From the NCBI RefSeq assembly GCF_003477885.1, contig NZ_QUEE01000014.1, forward strand, positions 1 to 64,000: 64,000 bases of DNA, read 5' to 3'. This DNA is from Lachnotalea sp. AF33-28. GTDB taxonomy: Bacteria; Bacillota; Clostridia; Lachnospirales; Lachnospiraceae. The notes beneath the pieces were generated by a model that had not been told where the DNA came from, ran no database searches, and worked only from the letters and a program-made list of their open reading frames with translations. Positions 17,070 to 25,528 of this stretch are shown here, piece after piece. Each line of letters starts with the position of its first letter. The stretch's first letter is position 1. The translations under genes and the position numbers were made by a program.

Positions 17070-17612
17070 TTATTTCTTACCGGTCTTACCAACTTTGCGT
17101 CTGATCACTTCATCAGCATACTTGATGCCCTTGCCCTTATAAGGTTCAGGACGTCTCTTATCTCTGATTTCAGCAGCAAACTGGCCAACTTTTTCTTTGT
17201 CAATACCTTTAACTATGATCTTGTTCTGACCCTCTACAACAGATTCCAGACCTTCCGGATCTTCCATTTCAACCGGATGAGAATAACCTAAGGAAAGAAC
17301 TAACTTCTTACCTTGTTTTGCAGCCCTGTAACCAACACCGTTGATCTCCAGAACTTTTTCGTAGCCGGCGGTAACACCGGTTACCATATTTGCAATCAGA
17401 GTCCTTGTTAAGCCGTGTAAAGATTTCATTCTCTTTAAATCGTTAGGTCTTGTTACAATAACTTCTGATCCTTCTAACTTAATCTGCATCTCTGCAGGCA
17501 GAACTCTCTCCAGAGTTCCCTTAGGACCTTTTACAGTCACTTTATTATTTTCTGCAATATCAACGGTTACACCCGCCGGTACCGCGATTGGCATTCTTCC
17601 TATACGTGACAT
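17070..17612 (-). CDS. rplF: 50S ribosomal protein L6
   Basis: 180 aa with two related domains. MSRIGRMPIAVPAGV opening and RRPEPYKGKGIKYADEVIRRKVGKTGKK end are conserved. L6 lies near the GTPase-factor site and the sarcin-ricin loop. Confidence 0.98.
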   Translation of the reverse strand: MSRIGRMPIAVPAGVTVDIAENNKVTVKGPKGTLERVLPAEMQIKLEGSEVIVTRPNDLKRMKSLHGLTRTLIANMVTGVTAGYEKVLEINGVGYRAAKQGKKLVLSLGYSHPVEMEDPEGLESVVEGQNKIIVKGIDKEKVGQFAAEIRDKRRPEPYKGKGIKYADEVIRRKVGKTGKK

Positions 17613-17708
17613 GCCCGTACCTCCATTTTTTTATTCGTGCCAGGGTGAATATTTTCACCTGCGTCGGATTTGTTACCCGACCGATCTGCGGTTCTATTGA
17701 TTCTGTAA

Positions 17709-18110
17709 TTACCAGATGTACGCGAGAACTTCGCCGCCAACATTTTTCTCTCTGGCTTCTTTGTCTGTCAGCACACCCAGATTGGTGGAAATAATCGCTA
17801 CACCCAGTCCGCCTAAAACCTTCGGCAGGTTTTCGGTGTTCGCATAAACACGAAGACCGGGTTTGGAAATTCTCTTCAGACCGGTGATGATCTTTTCATT
17901 TTTGTCCTTGCCATATTTTAATGTGATGTGGATCGTCTTAAACGCTCCATCCTCTACGATATCGTATTTTGCGATATAACCTTCGTTTACAAGGATGTCA
18001 GCAATGGCTAATTTCATCTTAGATGACGGTACATCGACTGTATCATGTTTGGCAGTATTTGCATTACGGATTCTTGTAAGCATATCTGCGATGGGATCGC
18101 TCATTGTCAT
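17709..18110 (-). CDS. rpsH: 30S ribosomal protein S8
   Basis: 133 aa: MTMSDPIADMLTRIRNANTAKHDTVDVP start and ISTNLGVLTDKEAREKNVGGEVLAYIW end. GGAGG about 11 nt before the first ATG. S8 binds helix 21 of 16S rRNA and can repress the spc operon. The upstream spacer from rpsN is unusually long (257 nt, see 18174-18360). Confidence 0.98.
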   Translation of the reverse strand: MTMSDPIADMLTRIRNANTAKHDTVDVPSSKMKLAIADILVNEGYIAKYDIVEDGAFKTIHITLKYGKDKNEKIITGLKRISKPGLRVYANTENLPKVLGGLGVAIISTNLGVLTDKEAREKNVGGEVLAYIW

Positions 18111-18173
18111 TTTTGTAATTGCCTCCTTTTAAATTTCATGGGCTTAATTTGGCACTTTTGCTTGGCGCTTACT

Positions 18174-18256
18174 GCATGCGGCAGCAGGGGCAGCTAACGG
18201 TTGTGCGTTGACGGCATGCGGTTGCACAGGGGCAGCTAACGGGGGTGCGTTGGCGG
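18174..18256 (-). repeat. two tandem 40-bp units in the rpsN-rpsH spacer
   Basis: Two adjacent copies starting GCATGCGG at 18174 and 18214, sharing the blocks AGGGGCAGCTAACGG and TGCGTTG-CGG. The GC-rich block has no credible frame and interrupts an operon whose other spacers are mostly 10-100 nt. Confidence 0.7.
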
Positions 18257-18291
18257 CTTTTTGGGCTGCATGACAGCATCCGCTCAACTAG

Positions 18292-18360
18292 GCTCGATAA
18301 GACCTCGCCAAGTTTCGGGATGGGCTTTCGCACTAAGCTCGAAAGGACCTCGCTAAGTGC
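18292..18360 (-). ncRNA. two tandem hairpins in the rpsN-rpsH spacer
   Basis: Two 22-nt repeats, GCTCGATAAGACCTCGCCAA.. (18292) and GCTCGAAAGGACCTCGCTAA.. (18337), 45 nt apart. On the transcribed strand each folds as a hairpin with a GAGGTC(C/T)T(T/A)TCGA-type loop. The stem base changes from AGC/GCT to GGC/GCC between copies, so pairing is kept. Directly downstream of rpsN. Could be an RNA-binding or processing site in the spc mRNA; not recognised as a named family. Confidence 0.5.
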
Positions 18361-18367
18361 TCAATGC

Positions 18368-18553
18368 CTACCAGCTTGCCTTCTTTACTCCCGGTATCTG
18401 GCCTTTATATGCTAATTCACGGAAGCAAATTCTGCAGATTCCGTATTTTCTAAGATAAGCATGCGGACGGCCACAAATCCTGCAACGGTTGTATTCTCTT
18501 GTAGAGAATTTCGCACCACGCTGCTGTTTGATCTTCATTGAAGTCTTTGCCAT
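18368..18553 (-). CDS. rpsN: 30S ribosomal protein S14, zinc type (S14Z)
   Basis: 61 aa, the short zinc-binding form: CRICGRPHAYLRKYGICRICFREL provides the two CxxC pairs. KQQRGAKFSTREYNRCRICGR is typical of Gram-positive S14. Good GGAGGAG upstream. Confidence 0.98.
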   Translation of the reverse strand: MAKTSMKIKQQRGAKFSTREYNRCRICGRPHAYLRKYGICRICFRELAYKGQIPGVKKASW

Positions 18554-18571
18554 GGGATCTTCTCCTCCTAA

Positions 18572-19111
18572 CTATTTTTGAAACGGCATATTGAACAATG
18601 TCAACAGTTCACGAGCTTCTTCATCTGTCTTTGCCGTAGTAACAAAGATGATGTCCATACCCCTTACTTTGTCCACCTTATCGTATTCAATTTCAGGGAA
18701 GATCAGCTGCTCTCTGATACCCAGAGCATAGTTTCCTCTGCCATCAAATGCGTTAGGATTCACACCTCTAAAGTCACGCACACGGGGTAATGCCAGGTTT
18801 ACAAGACGGTCCAGAAACTCATACATTTTCTCGCCTCTTAATGTTACCTTACATCCGATCGGCATACCCTCTCTGATCTTGAAGTTCGCCACAGATTTTT
18901 TCGCTTTTGTCAATACAGCCTTCTGTCCTGTAACCGTTTCCAGGTCTTTTACGGCCGATTCCAGAATCTTAGCGTTTTCCTTTGCTTCGCCAACACCCAT
19001 ATTGACTACGATCTTCGCTAACTTCGGAACTTCCATTACATTCTTATATTCAAACTTCTTCGTCATTGCATCGACGATCTCGTTCTTATACTGCTCTTTT
19101 AATCTACTCAA
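18572..19111 (-). CDS. rplE: 50S ribosomal protein L5
   Basis: 179 aa 5S rRNA-binding protein: VPKLAKIVVNMGVGEAKENAK, LRGEKMYEFLDRLVNLALPRVRDFRG and GIREQLIFPEIEYDKVD are family hallmarks. Confidence 0.98.
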   Translation of the reverse strand: MSRLKEQYKNEIVDAMTKKFEYKNVMEVPKLAKIVVNMGVGEAKENAKILESAVKDLETVTGQKAVLTKAKKSVANFKIREGMPIGCKVTLRGEKMYEFLDRLVNLALPRVRDFRGVNPNAFDGRGNYALGIREQLIFPEIEYDKVDKVRGMDIIFVTTAKTDEEARELLTLFNMPFQK

Positions 19112-19134
19112 CTTCGCGGACCTCCTTTCCGAAA

Positions 19135-19446
19135 TTAATCAATTACTTCACCGGTTGCCTTGGCAACGCGGACTTTTTTGCCGTCTTTGACCTCAAAACC
19201 GATTCTGGTAGCTTTGCCGTCCTTCAGGTACATTACGTTGGATACATCAATGTAAGCTTCAGTGGAAACGATTCCGCCCGCCTGATTTGCAGCGTTCGGT
19301 TTCGTGTGCTTCTTTACCACATTGATACCTTCTACCAGAACCTTATGGTTCTTAGTGTCCACACGAAGGACCTTGCCTTCTTTGTCTTTATCTTTGCCGG
19401 CGATCACTTTTACCATGTCGCCTCTTTTGATTTTCGCCATAGACAT
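19135..19446 (-). CDS. rplX: 50S ribosomal protein L24
   Basis: 103 aa from the ATG at 19446 (MSMAKIKRGD), GGAGGT 8 nt upstream; the ATG at 19440 is a close alternative. N-terminal KOW motif KIKRGDMVKVIAGKDKDKEGKV. The frame extends further upstream only by overlapping rplN's end. Confidence 0.97.
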   Translation of the reverse strand: MSMAKIKRGDMVKVIAGKDKDKEGKVLRVDTKNHKVLVEGINVVKKHTKPNAANQAGGIVSTEAYIDVSNVMYLKDGKATRIGFEVKDGKKVRVAKATGEVID

Positions 19447-19459
19447 TTTCCTGCACCTC

Positions 19460-19828
19460 CTATAATACTTCGGGAGCCAGGGAAACAATCTTCATAAATT
19501 GTTTTTCACGAAGCTCTCTTGCTACAGGCCCGAATATACGGGTTCCTCTTGGTGTCTTGTCGTCTTTAATGATTACCGCGGCGTTCTCATCGAATTTGAT
19601 GTAAGAACCGTCTTTACGGCGCGCGCCGGCCTTTGTACGAACTACAACGGCCTTCACTACATCACCTTTTTTTACAACACCGCCAGGTGTTGCATCTTTA
19701 ACGGAAGCAACGATCGTATCGCCGATATTCGCATATCTTCTTGTAGAACCGCCCATGACTCTGATGCAGAGCAGCTCTTTTGCGCCTGTATTATCAGCTA
19801 CTTTAAGCCTGGATTCCTGCTGAATCAT
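19460..19828 (-). CDS. rplN: 50S ribosomal protein L14
   Basis: 122 aa: MIQQESRLKVADNTGAKELL opening and EKQFMKIVSLAPEVL end. Forms inter-subunit bridges with 16S rRNA. Confidence 0.98.
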   Translation of the reverse strand: MIQQESRLKVADNTGAKELLCIRVMGGSTRRYANIGDTIVASVKDATPGGVVKKGDVVKAVVVRTKAGARRKDGSYIKFDENAAVIIKDDKTPRGTRIFGPVARELREKQFMKIVSLAPEVL

Positions 19829-19896
19829 ACTATTAACTCCTTTCGCGTTTAACCGCGGGAATGTCTGTGCTACAACTTCTCCACGCGTTTCCTGAT

Positions 19897-20151
19897 TTAT
19901 TTAGCTTTCTCGATAATCTCCACAAGTCTCCATCTCTTATCCTTGGACAGCGGCCTTGTTTCCATTACTTTAACGGTATCACCGATTGCACACTCGTTCT
20001 TCTCATCATGAGCTTTTAACTTATAGGTTCTCTTGATGATCTTCTTATATAAAGGATGTTTTACGTGGTCTTCTACTGCAACAACGATCGTCTTATCCAT
20101 CTTGTCGCTGACTACTTTTCCTGTACGTGTCTTTCTTAAATTTCTTTCCAC
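19897..20151 (-). CDS. rpsQ: 30S ribosomal protein S17
   Basis: 84 aa OB-fold protein: RNLRKTRTGKVVSDKMDKTIVVAVE and GDTVKVMETRPLSKDKRWRLVEII are diagnostic. Confidence 0.98.
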   Translation of the reverse strand: MERNLRKTRTGKVVSDKMDKTIVVAVEDHVKHPLYKKIIKRTYKLKAHDEKNECAIGDTVKVMETRPLSKDKRWRLVEIIEKAK

Positions 20152-20178
20152 AACAAATTCCTCCTTTCACTATAGGTT

Positions 20179-20382
20179 TCAGGCTCTGGCCTTCTCAGTT
20201 ATTACAGTCTGGATTCGCGCAATTTTCTTGCGTGTTTCTTTGATTCGGCTGGTATTGTCTAACTGATTTGTTGCGTTCTGAAATCTCAGATTGAAAAGTT
20301 CCTTTTTAGCAGCTACTAATTCATCATTTAATTCTGCAGCTGATTTTGTCTTTAAATCTTCTACATACTTATTAATTTTCAC
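20179..20382 (-). CDS. rpmC: 50S ribosomal protein L29
   Basis: 67 aa from the GTG at 20382 (MKINKYVEDLKTKS...), with GGCGGT 7 nt upstream; a GTG three codons earlier (20391) lies in that site. FNLRFQNATNQLDNTSRIKETRKKIARIQTV is the L29 core. Overlaps the end of rplP by 11 nt. Confidence 0.96.
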   Translation of the reverse strand: MKINKYVEDLKTKSAAELNDELVAAKKELFNLRFQNATNQLDNTSRIKETRKKIARIQTVITEKARA

Positions 20383-20809
20383 TGTTATCACCGCCTTCTA
20401 AATCTGCACGAGAAACGATCTTACACTTACAGGGTAACTTATGCATAGCAAGACGCAGAGCTTCTCTAGCCAAATCCTCCGGAACACCTGCGATTTCGAA
20501 CATAACGCGGCCCGGTTTCACAACTGCAACCCAGTACTCCAGTGCACCTTTACCGGAACCCATACGGGTTTCAGCGGGTTTTGCAGTTACTGGCTTATCG
20601 GGGAATATTTTAATCCAAACCTGGCCGCCACGCTTGATGTAACGCGTCATCGCAACACGGGCTGCTTCGATCTGGTTTGATTTAATCCAACACGGTTCCG
20701 TTGCAACAAGTCCGTACTCACCATTACTGATGGTATTTCCTCTTAATGCCTTACCGGCCATAGATCCGCGGAATTGTTTACGACGTTTTACTCTTTTAGG
20801 CATTAACAT
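20372..20809 (-). CDS. rplP: 50S ribosomal protein L16
   Basis: 145 aa: MLMPKRVKRRKQFRGSMAGKALRGN and the RMGSGKGALEYWVAVVKPGRVMFEI segment near the A-site tRNA elbow. The ATG at 20809 overlaps the rpsC stop (TAATG), so translation is coupled; a second ATG two codons in (20803) is possible. Confidence 0.98.
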   Translation of the reverse strand: MLMPKRVKRRKQFRGSMAGKALRGNTISNGEYGLVATEPCWIKSNQIEAARVAMTRYIKRGGQVWIKIFPDKPVTAKPAETRMGSGKGALEYWVAVVKPGRVMFEIAGVPEDLAREALRLAMHKLPCKCKIVSRADLEGGDNSEN

Positions 20810-21465
20810 TATTTATCTCTCCCTTCCTTAGCTGCTTTAGTTGGAAGAACTTCACCTTTATAGATCCAAACCTTAACACCGATCTTGCCATAGGTTGTAT
20901 CTGCTTCAGCAAAGCCGTAGTCGATGTCCGCACGCAGTGTCTGCAGCGGGATGGTTCCTTCACTGTAAAACTCTGTACGAGCCATATCCGCTCCGCCAAG
21001 ACGGCCGGAACAGCAGGTCTTGATACCAAGAGCACCGTTCTTCATGGTTCTGGACATAGTGGATTTCATAGCACGTCTGAAAGAAATACGGTTCTCCAGC
21101 TGCTGTGCAATGCTTTCCGCAACCAGCTGCGCATCCTTGTCAGGTCTCTTTACTTCCTTAATATCGATAAACAGTTTCTTATCCGTAAACTTCTGAACTT
21201 GTACTTTCAGCTTTTCGATCTCTGAACCGCCCTTGCCGATCACGATACCGGGTTTTGCAGTATAGATGATCACTTTCACTCTGTCAGATGCTCTTTCGAT
21301 TTCAATCTTGGAAACACCTGCGCTGTATAATTTCTTCTTCAGGTATGTCCTGATCTTGTAGTCTTCCACAAGGTTATCTGCAAAATCAGCCTCTGCATAC
21401 CATTTAGAGTCCCAGTCTTTAATGATTCCGACTCTTAAGCCATGAGGATTTACTTTCTGTCCCAT
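20809..21465 (-). CDS. rpsC: 30S ribosomal protein S3
   Basis: 218 aa. MGQKVNPHGLRVGIIKDWDSKWYA, KH domain with VIGKGGSEIEKLK, and C-terminal GRLGGADMARTEFYSEGTIPLQTLRADIDYG. Forms part of the mRNA entry channel with S4 and S5. Confidence 0.98.
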   Translation of the reverse strand: MGQKVNPHGLRVGIIKDWDSKWYAEADFADNLVEDYKIRTYLKKKLYSAGVSKIEIERASDRVKVIIYTAKPGIVIGKGGSEIEKLKVQVQKFTDKKLFIDIKEVKRPDKDAQLVAESIAQQLENRISFRRAMKSTMSRTMKNGALGIKTCCSGRLGGADMARTEFYSEGTIPLQTLRADIDYGFAEADTTYGKIGVKVWIYKGEVLPTKAAKEGRDK

Positions 21466-21476
21466 GATTGCCCTCC

Positions 21477-21866
21477 TTATCTTTCATCCAACACAACAGT
21501 AATGTGGCTCATTCTCTTTTCGATTCTATAAGCCCTGCCCTGTGCGCGCGGTCTGATTCTCTTCATTGTCGGTCCCTTGTTTGCATAGCACTCCGCAACA
21601 TACAGGTTTGCAGCGTTCATGCCGTTATTGTTTTCGGCGTTTGCTACCGCTGACTCCAACAATTTTTTGATCAGGCTGGAAGCATATCTGGGGTTGTAAG
21701 TTACAATACCCAGAGCGGTCTGAACATCTTTGCCTCTGATGGCATCTAAAACGAAACATGCTTTCTGCACAGAAACTCTTGCATAGGATAATTTGGCAGA
21801 AGGTCTTGTGTCCTTATTGGCATTTCTTTCTCTTTTAAACTTGGATCTTGAGTATCTCTTTGCCAT
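21477..21866 (-). CDS. rplV: 50S ribosomal protein L22
   Basis: 129 aa. ARVSVQKACFVLDAIRGKDVQTAL and the extended beta-hairpin RIRPRAQGRAYRIEKRMSHITVV that lines the exit tunnel (macrolide-contact loop, apparently wild type). Confidence 0.98.
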   Translation of the reverse strand: MAKRYSRSKFKRERNANKDTRPSAKLSYARVSVQKACFVLDAIRGKDVQTALGIVTYNPRYASSLIKKLLESAVANAENNNGMNAANLYVAECYANKGPTMKRIRPRAQGRAYRIEKRMSHITVVLDER

Positions 21867-21897
21867 GAGATAGTTCCTCCTTTCTTACTAGAAAATA

Positions 21898-22179
21898 TTA
21901 GCGGCGAGCTGTCTTTTTCTCGTCTTTTCCATGTCCCCTGTAAGTTCTTGTAGCTACGAATTCACCCAGCTTGTGTCCTACCATATCTTCGGTCACATAT
22001 ACCGGCACGTGTCTTCTGCCATCATGAACTGCAATTGTATGTCCAACCATCTGAGGGTAGATTGTGGAACGGCGGGACCAGGTCTTGATTACCTGTTTCT
22101 GTCCGGCTGCATTCATGGCATCTATTTTTTTCAATAAATGATCATCTGCAAATGGTCCTTTTTTCAGTGAGCGAGCCAT
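21898..22179 (-). CDS. rpsS: 30S ribosomal protein S19
   Basis: 93 aa: MARSLKKGPFADDHLLKKID and TWSRRSTIYPQMVGHTIAVHDGRRHVPVYVTEDMVGHKLGEF are invariant S19 features. Confidence 0.98.
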   Translation of the reverse strand: MARSLKKGPFADDHLLKKIDAMNAAGQKQVIKTWSRRSTIYPQMVGHTIAVHDGRRHVPVYVTEDMVGHKLGEFVATRTYRGHGKDEKKTARR

Positions 22180-22200
22180 AGGTTCTTCCTCCTTAATTCA

Positions 22201-23043
22201 CTATTTAGTCGTTTTGCCATCTCTTCTTCTTACAATCAGCTTGTTGGAAGCTTTGTTTTTCTTCCTTGTCTTCAAGCCGAGAGCAGGTTTACCCCAAGGT
22301 GTGCAGGGGCCGGGACGTCCGATACCGGTCTTGCCTTCACCACCGCCGTGAGGATGGTCATTCGGGTTCATAACAGAACCGCGGACTGTAGGACGGATAC
22401 CCATGTTGCGCTTGCGCCCTGCTTTGCCGACATTGATCAGGGAATGTTCCCCGTTTCCGACAACACCGATCGTAGCGCGGCAGATGATCGGCACCATTCT
22501 CATTTCACCTGAAGGAAGTCTTAAAGTTGCATATTTGCCTTCCTTCGCCATTAACTGTGCGCTGCTACCTGCAGAACGCACCAGCTGTCCGCCCTTACCA
22601 GGATACAGCTCTACGTTATGCACCTGTGCGCCGACCGGCACATGGAACAGGGGCAGGCAGTTACCGATTCTTGCTTCTGCATTGTCTCCGTTCATGACCT
22701 TCTGTCCAACCTTCAGGCCTTCGGGAGCAATGATATATGCTTTCTCGCCGTCTGCATAGCAGATCAGAGCGATATTTGCGCTTCTGTTAGGATCGTACTC
22801 GATGGACTGTACCACTGCAGGGATTCCGTCTTTCCTTCTCTTGAAGTCGATGATTCTATATTTTCTTCTGGATCCGCCTCCGCGGTGTCTCACTGTAATC
22901 TTTCCCTGATTGTTACGGCCGGCGCTCTTTTTCAAAGAAACTGTCAGGGACTTCTCCGGTGCTGCTTTGGTGATTTCGGAGAAATCGGAACCGGTCATAT
23001 GTCTTCTGGAAGGTGTATATGGGTTAAATGTTTTAATTCCCAT
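22201..23043 (-). CDS. rplB: 50S ribosomal protein L2
   Basis: 280 aa from the ATG at 23043 (MGIKTFNPYTPSRRHM), AAGGAG 10 nt upstream; the open frame continues 16 codons further without conservation. VMNPNDHPHGGGEGKTGIGRPGPCTPWGKP carries the essential peptidyl-transferase-associated histidine. Confidence 0.98.
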   Translation of the reverse strand: MGIKTFNPYTPSRRHMTGSDFSEITKAAPEKSLTVSLKKSAGRNNQGKITVRHRGGGSRRKYRIIDFKRRKDGIPAVVQSIEYDPNRSANIALICYADGEKAYIIAPEGLKVGQKVMNGDNAEARIGNCLPLFHVPVGAQVHNVELYPGKGGQLVRSAGSSAQLMAKEGKYATLRLPSGEMRMVPIICRATIGVVGNGEHSLINVGKAGRKRNMGIRPTVRGSVMNPNDHPHGGGEGKTGIGRPGPCTPWGKPALGLKTRKKNKASNKLIVRRRDGKTTK

Positions 23044-23161
23044 TTTTTTCGCACTCCTTTCGATCATTACAACGCCTTCTTGTGTTTTCACTAAAAGCGA
23101 TGCACGACTTTTTAGTTATCACGACATAGGTTTTCGTCGTATAGTTTATCCTGTTCAGAAA

Positions 23162-23461
23162 TTATAAAGCTCCGAACAGTTCAATGTCCTTGCTGTCTTC
23201 GGTCAGCTGAACAACGGCTTTTTTGTACTTGGATGTCATGCCGGATGTTCTGCCTCTTCTGCGCTCTTTGCCCTCATAGTTCATGGTGTTAACGCTTTTT
23301 ACCTTTGCTCCGTCGAACATCTTCTCAACAGCTTCTTTGATCATGGACTTGTTTGCTTCCGGGTGAACCAGGAAAGTGTATTTCTTCTCACCCATAACGC
23401 CCATACTCTTCTCGGTAATCACAGGCTTCTGGATCACGTCATAATATTTAATATCAGCCAT
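23162..23461 (-). CDS. rplW: 50S ribosomal protein L23
   Basis: 99 aa: YYDVIQKPVITEKSMGVMGEKKYTFLVHPEANKSMI identifies L23, the docking site at the tunnel exit for trigger factor and SRP. Start overlaps the rplD stop by 1 nt. Confidence 0.98.
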   Translation of the reverse strand: MADIKYYDVIQKPVITEKSMGVMGEKKYTFLVHPEANKSMIKEAVEKMFDGAKVKSVNTMNYEGKERRRGRTSGMTSKYKKAVVQLTEDSKDIELFGAL

Positions 23462-24081
23462 TATGCGTACACCTCCTCGATGGTAGCTACAGCGGCCTTG
23501 GTGGTCACTACAGTGTTGTACTTCAGGATATCATATACATTGATGGTGTTGGTTAAAGCGGTCTTCACTCCCTCAATGTTTCTTGCGGACATCACCACAT
23601 TCTTATCGTTGTCATTCAGGATCACAAGAGCTTTGTTCACCTTCAGGCAATCCAGCATGTTCTTGAATGTCTTCGTCTTGATCTCGTTCATCCTGATATC
23701 ATCTACAACGATGAACTTGTTCTCGTTCACTCTGGATGTCAGAGCGGACTTTAACGCCAGCCTCTTCTCCTTCTTGTTCAGACGGATGGAGTAATCTCTC
23801 GGCTTCGGAGCGAATACGATACCGCCGCCGGTCCACTGGGGAGCTCTGATGGATCCCTGTCTCGCATGACCGGTTCCTTTCTGTCTCCAAGGTTTCTTTC
23901 CGCCGCCGCTCACTTCTGAACGAGTCTTAGCGCTCTGTGTCCCCTGACGTTTGTTGGCAAGCTGTGCAACGACTGCCATGTGTACCAGGTGCTCATTCAC
24001 TTCCACACCGAACACGGCATCGTTTAACTCTAACGTGTCAACTTCTTTGCCTTCCATATTATAAACAGATACGTTTGCCAT
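23461..24081 (-). CDS. rplD: 50S ribosomal protein L4
   Basis: 206 aa. TRSEVSGGGKKPWRQKGTGHARQGSIRAPQWTGGG is the tunnel-reaching loop. In gamma-proteobacteria L4 also represses its own S10 operon through the leader; whether that applies here is unknown, but a structured leader is present at 25277-25376. Confidence 0.98.
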   Translation of the reverse strand: MANVSVYNMEGKEVDTLELNDAVFGVEVNEHLVHMAVVAQLANKRQGTQSAKTRSEVSGGGKKPWRQKGTGHARQGSIRAPQWTGGGIVFAPKPRDYSIRLNKKEKRLALKSALTSRVNENKFIVVDDIRMNEIKTKTFKNMLDCLKVNKALVILNDNDKNVVMSARNIEGVKTALTNTINVYDILKYNTVVTTKAAVATIEEVYA

Positions 24082-24111
24082 CTGTGTGTTCCTCCTTTCT
24101 TATAAAAGCAA

Positions 24112-24747
24112 TTATTTGCCTGCTTTTACCGTTTCTTTCAGTGTTACTAACGCTTTCTTAGGTCCGGGTACCGCACCCTTTACCAGAATCAGATTGTTCT
24201 CCACATCCACTCTGACCACTTCCAGGTTCTGGATTGTGATCTTCTTGTGGCCCATCTGTCCGGGCATCTTTTTGCCTTTGAATACGCGGCCGGGGGTTGT
24301 TGCGGAACCGTTGGAACCTGCATGACGATGGAACTTGGAACCGTGAGCCATAGGCCCTCTGTGCTGTCCATGTCTCTTAATAGCACCCTGGAAACCTTTA
24401 CCTTTGGAGATCGCTGTTGCATCCACCTTATCGCCTGCTGCGAAGATATCCGCTTTGATCTCATCCGCTACTTTGTAGTCAGCAGCATTTTCAAGCTTGA
24501 ATTCCTTTACATATCTCTTGCAGGATACGCCGGCCTTGTCAAAGTGACCTTTGAGGGGCTTATTTACCAATCTCTCTCTCTTGTCCATAAAGCCGACCTG
24601 TACTGCTTCATAACCGTCATTGTCTGCTGTCTTAACCTGTGTTACAACACAGGGGCCAGCCTGAAGTACGGTTACAGGCGTTAACGTTCCATCTTCGGAG
24701 AAGATTTGAGTCATACCTACTTTTGTAGCTAAAATCGCTTTCTTCAT
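24112..24747 (-). CDS. rplC: 50S ribosomal protein L3
   Basis: 211 aa from the ATG at 24747 (MKKAILATKVGMTQIF), AGGAGG upstream. KGKGFQGAIKRHGQHRGPMAHGSKFHRHAGSNG holds the conserved glutamine that is methylated in many bacteria. The 170-nt gap to rpsJ contains a GATTGCC/GGCAATC hairpin. Confidence 0.98.
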   Translation of the reverse strand: MKKAILATKVGMTQIFSEDGTLTPVTVLQAGPCVVTQVKTADNDGYEAVQVGFMDKRERLVNKPLKGHFDKAGVSCKRYVKEFKLENAADYKVADEIKADIFAAGDKVDATAISKGKGFQGAIKRHGQHRGPMAHGSKFHRHAGSNGSATTPGRVFKGKKMPGQMGHKKITIQNLEVVRVDVENNLILVKGAVPGPKKALVTLKETVKAGK

Positions 24748-24917
24748 TTTTTTACCTCCTGTTAATCTACAGCGGATTGCCTCAAGGGCAATCATCCTAG
24801 AAAAGCTGGAAGATATAAGTGGAAATGTTAGGATTCATTTGCTTCTATATCATCAACCAATTTCCTACACGAGGCTCTAGGATAAACACTTACATTTTTA
24901 AATGTTGCCAGAACTGC

Positions 24918-25235
24918 TTATTTGGTTTTCATTTTGATATCAATATAAACACCAGCCGGCATTTCCAACCTGGACAGAGCGTCCACTGTCTTCTGCGTCG
25001 GTGTAATGATATCGATGAGTCTCTTGTGAGTTCTCTGCTCGAACTGCTCTCTGGAATCTTTGTACTTATGCACAGCTCTTAAGATGGTAACTACCTCTTT
25101 CTTTGTCGGTAACGGCACCGGTCCGCTCACCTTTGATCCTGTCTTTTTTACAGTCTCGATGATTTTGCCTGCGGACTGATCCACCAGCTGGTGATCATAA
25201 GCCTTCAGTGTGATTCTCATTACTTGACTTGCCAT
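24918..25235 (-). CDS. rpsJ: 30S ribosomal protein S10
   Basis: 105 aa: RITLKAYDHQLVDQSAGKIIETVKKTG and LEMPAGVYIDIKMK. First gene of the superoperon; AGGAGG lies ahead of MASQVMRITLK. S10 also works with NusB in antitermination. Confidence 0.98.
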   Translation of the reverse strand: MASQVMRITLKAYDHQLVDQSAGKIIETVKKTGSKVSGPVPLPTKKEVVTILRAVHKYKDSREQFEQRTHKRLIDIITPTQKTVDALSRLEMPAGVYIDIKMKTK

Positions 25236-25276
25236 AAAAAAAGTCGCCTCCTTTTCGCACTTTTCATTTCGAAGTA

Positions 25277-25376
25277 CGACAAGTGGTGACTGTACACTCT
25301 CCCGTGTGTATCCTAATTATCCACACGTCATCTCTGCACACAGATGCAGATCGTTTATTTGTACAGTGACTTGTCG
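25277..25376 (-). promoter_or_regulatory. structured 5' leader of the S10 operon
   Basis: A closing stem in two parts, CGACAAGT/ACTTGTCG (25277-25284 with 25369-25376) and ACTGTAC/GTACAGT (25289-25295 with 25361-25367), encloses two hairpins: GTGTG/CACAC (25304-25308 with 25322-25326) and TCTGCA/TGCAGA (25333-25338 with 25345-25350). This branched fold lies in a roughly 230-nt leader between promoter and rpsJ. Ribosomal-protein leaders with this architecture usually bind one of the encoded proteins; which one is unknown here. Confidence 0.65.
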
Positions 25377-25469
25377 CCAGTTTCCTAACTTGACATTCGC
25401 TCCACGGAAAACCTGCCATTCCCAGGCAGCAACCTCACGCTTCAACGCTATCATGCCACAGCGTGTATC

Positions 25470-25498
25470 ATTATACTACATCCCCTCCAATTTGGCAA
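25470..25498 (-). promoter_or_regulatory. S10 superoperon promoter
   Basis: Minus strand: -35 TTGCCA (25493-25498), 17-bp spacer, -10 TATAAT (25470-25475). A near-consensus sigma-A promoter about 235 nt upstream of rpsJ. Confidence 0.85.
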
Positions 25499-25528
25499 GG
25501 ATTATTTTTGTTTTTCTGAGAGCAGCGC

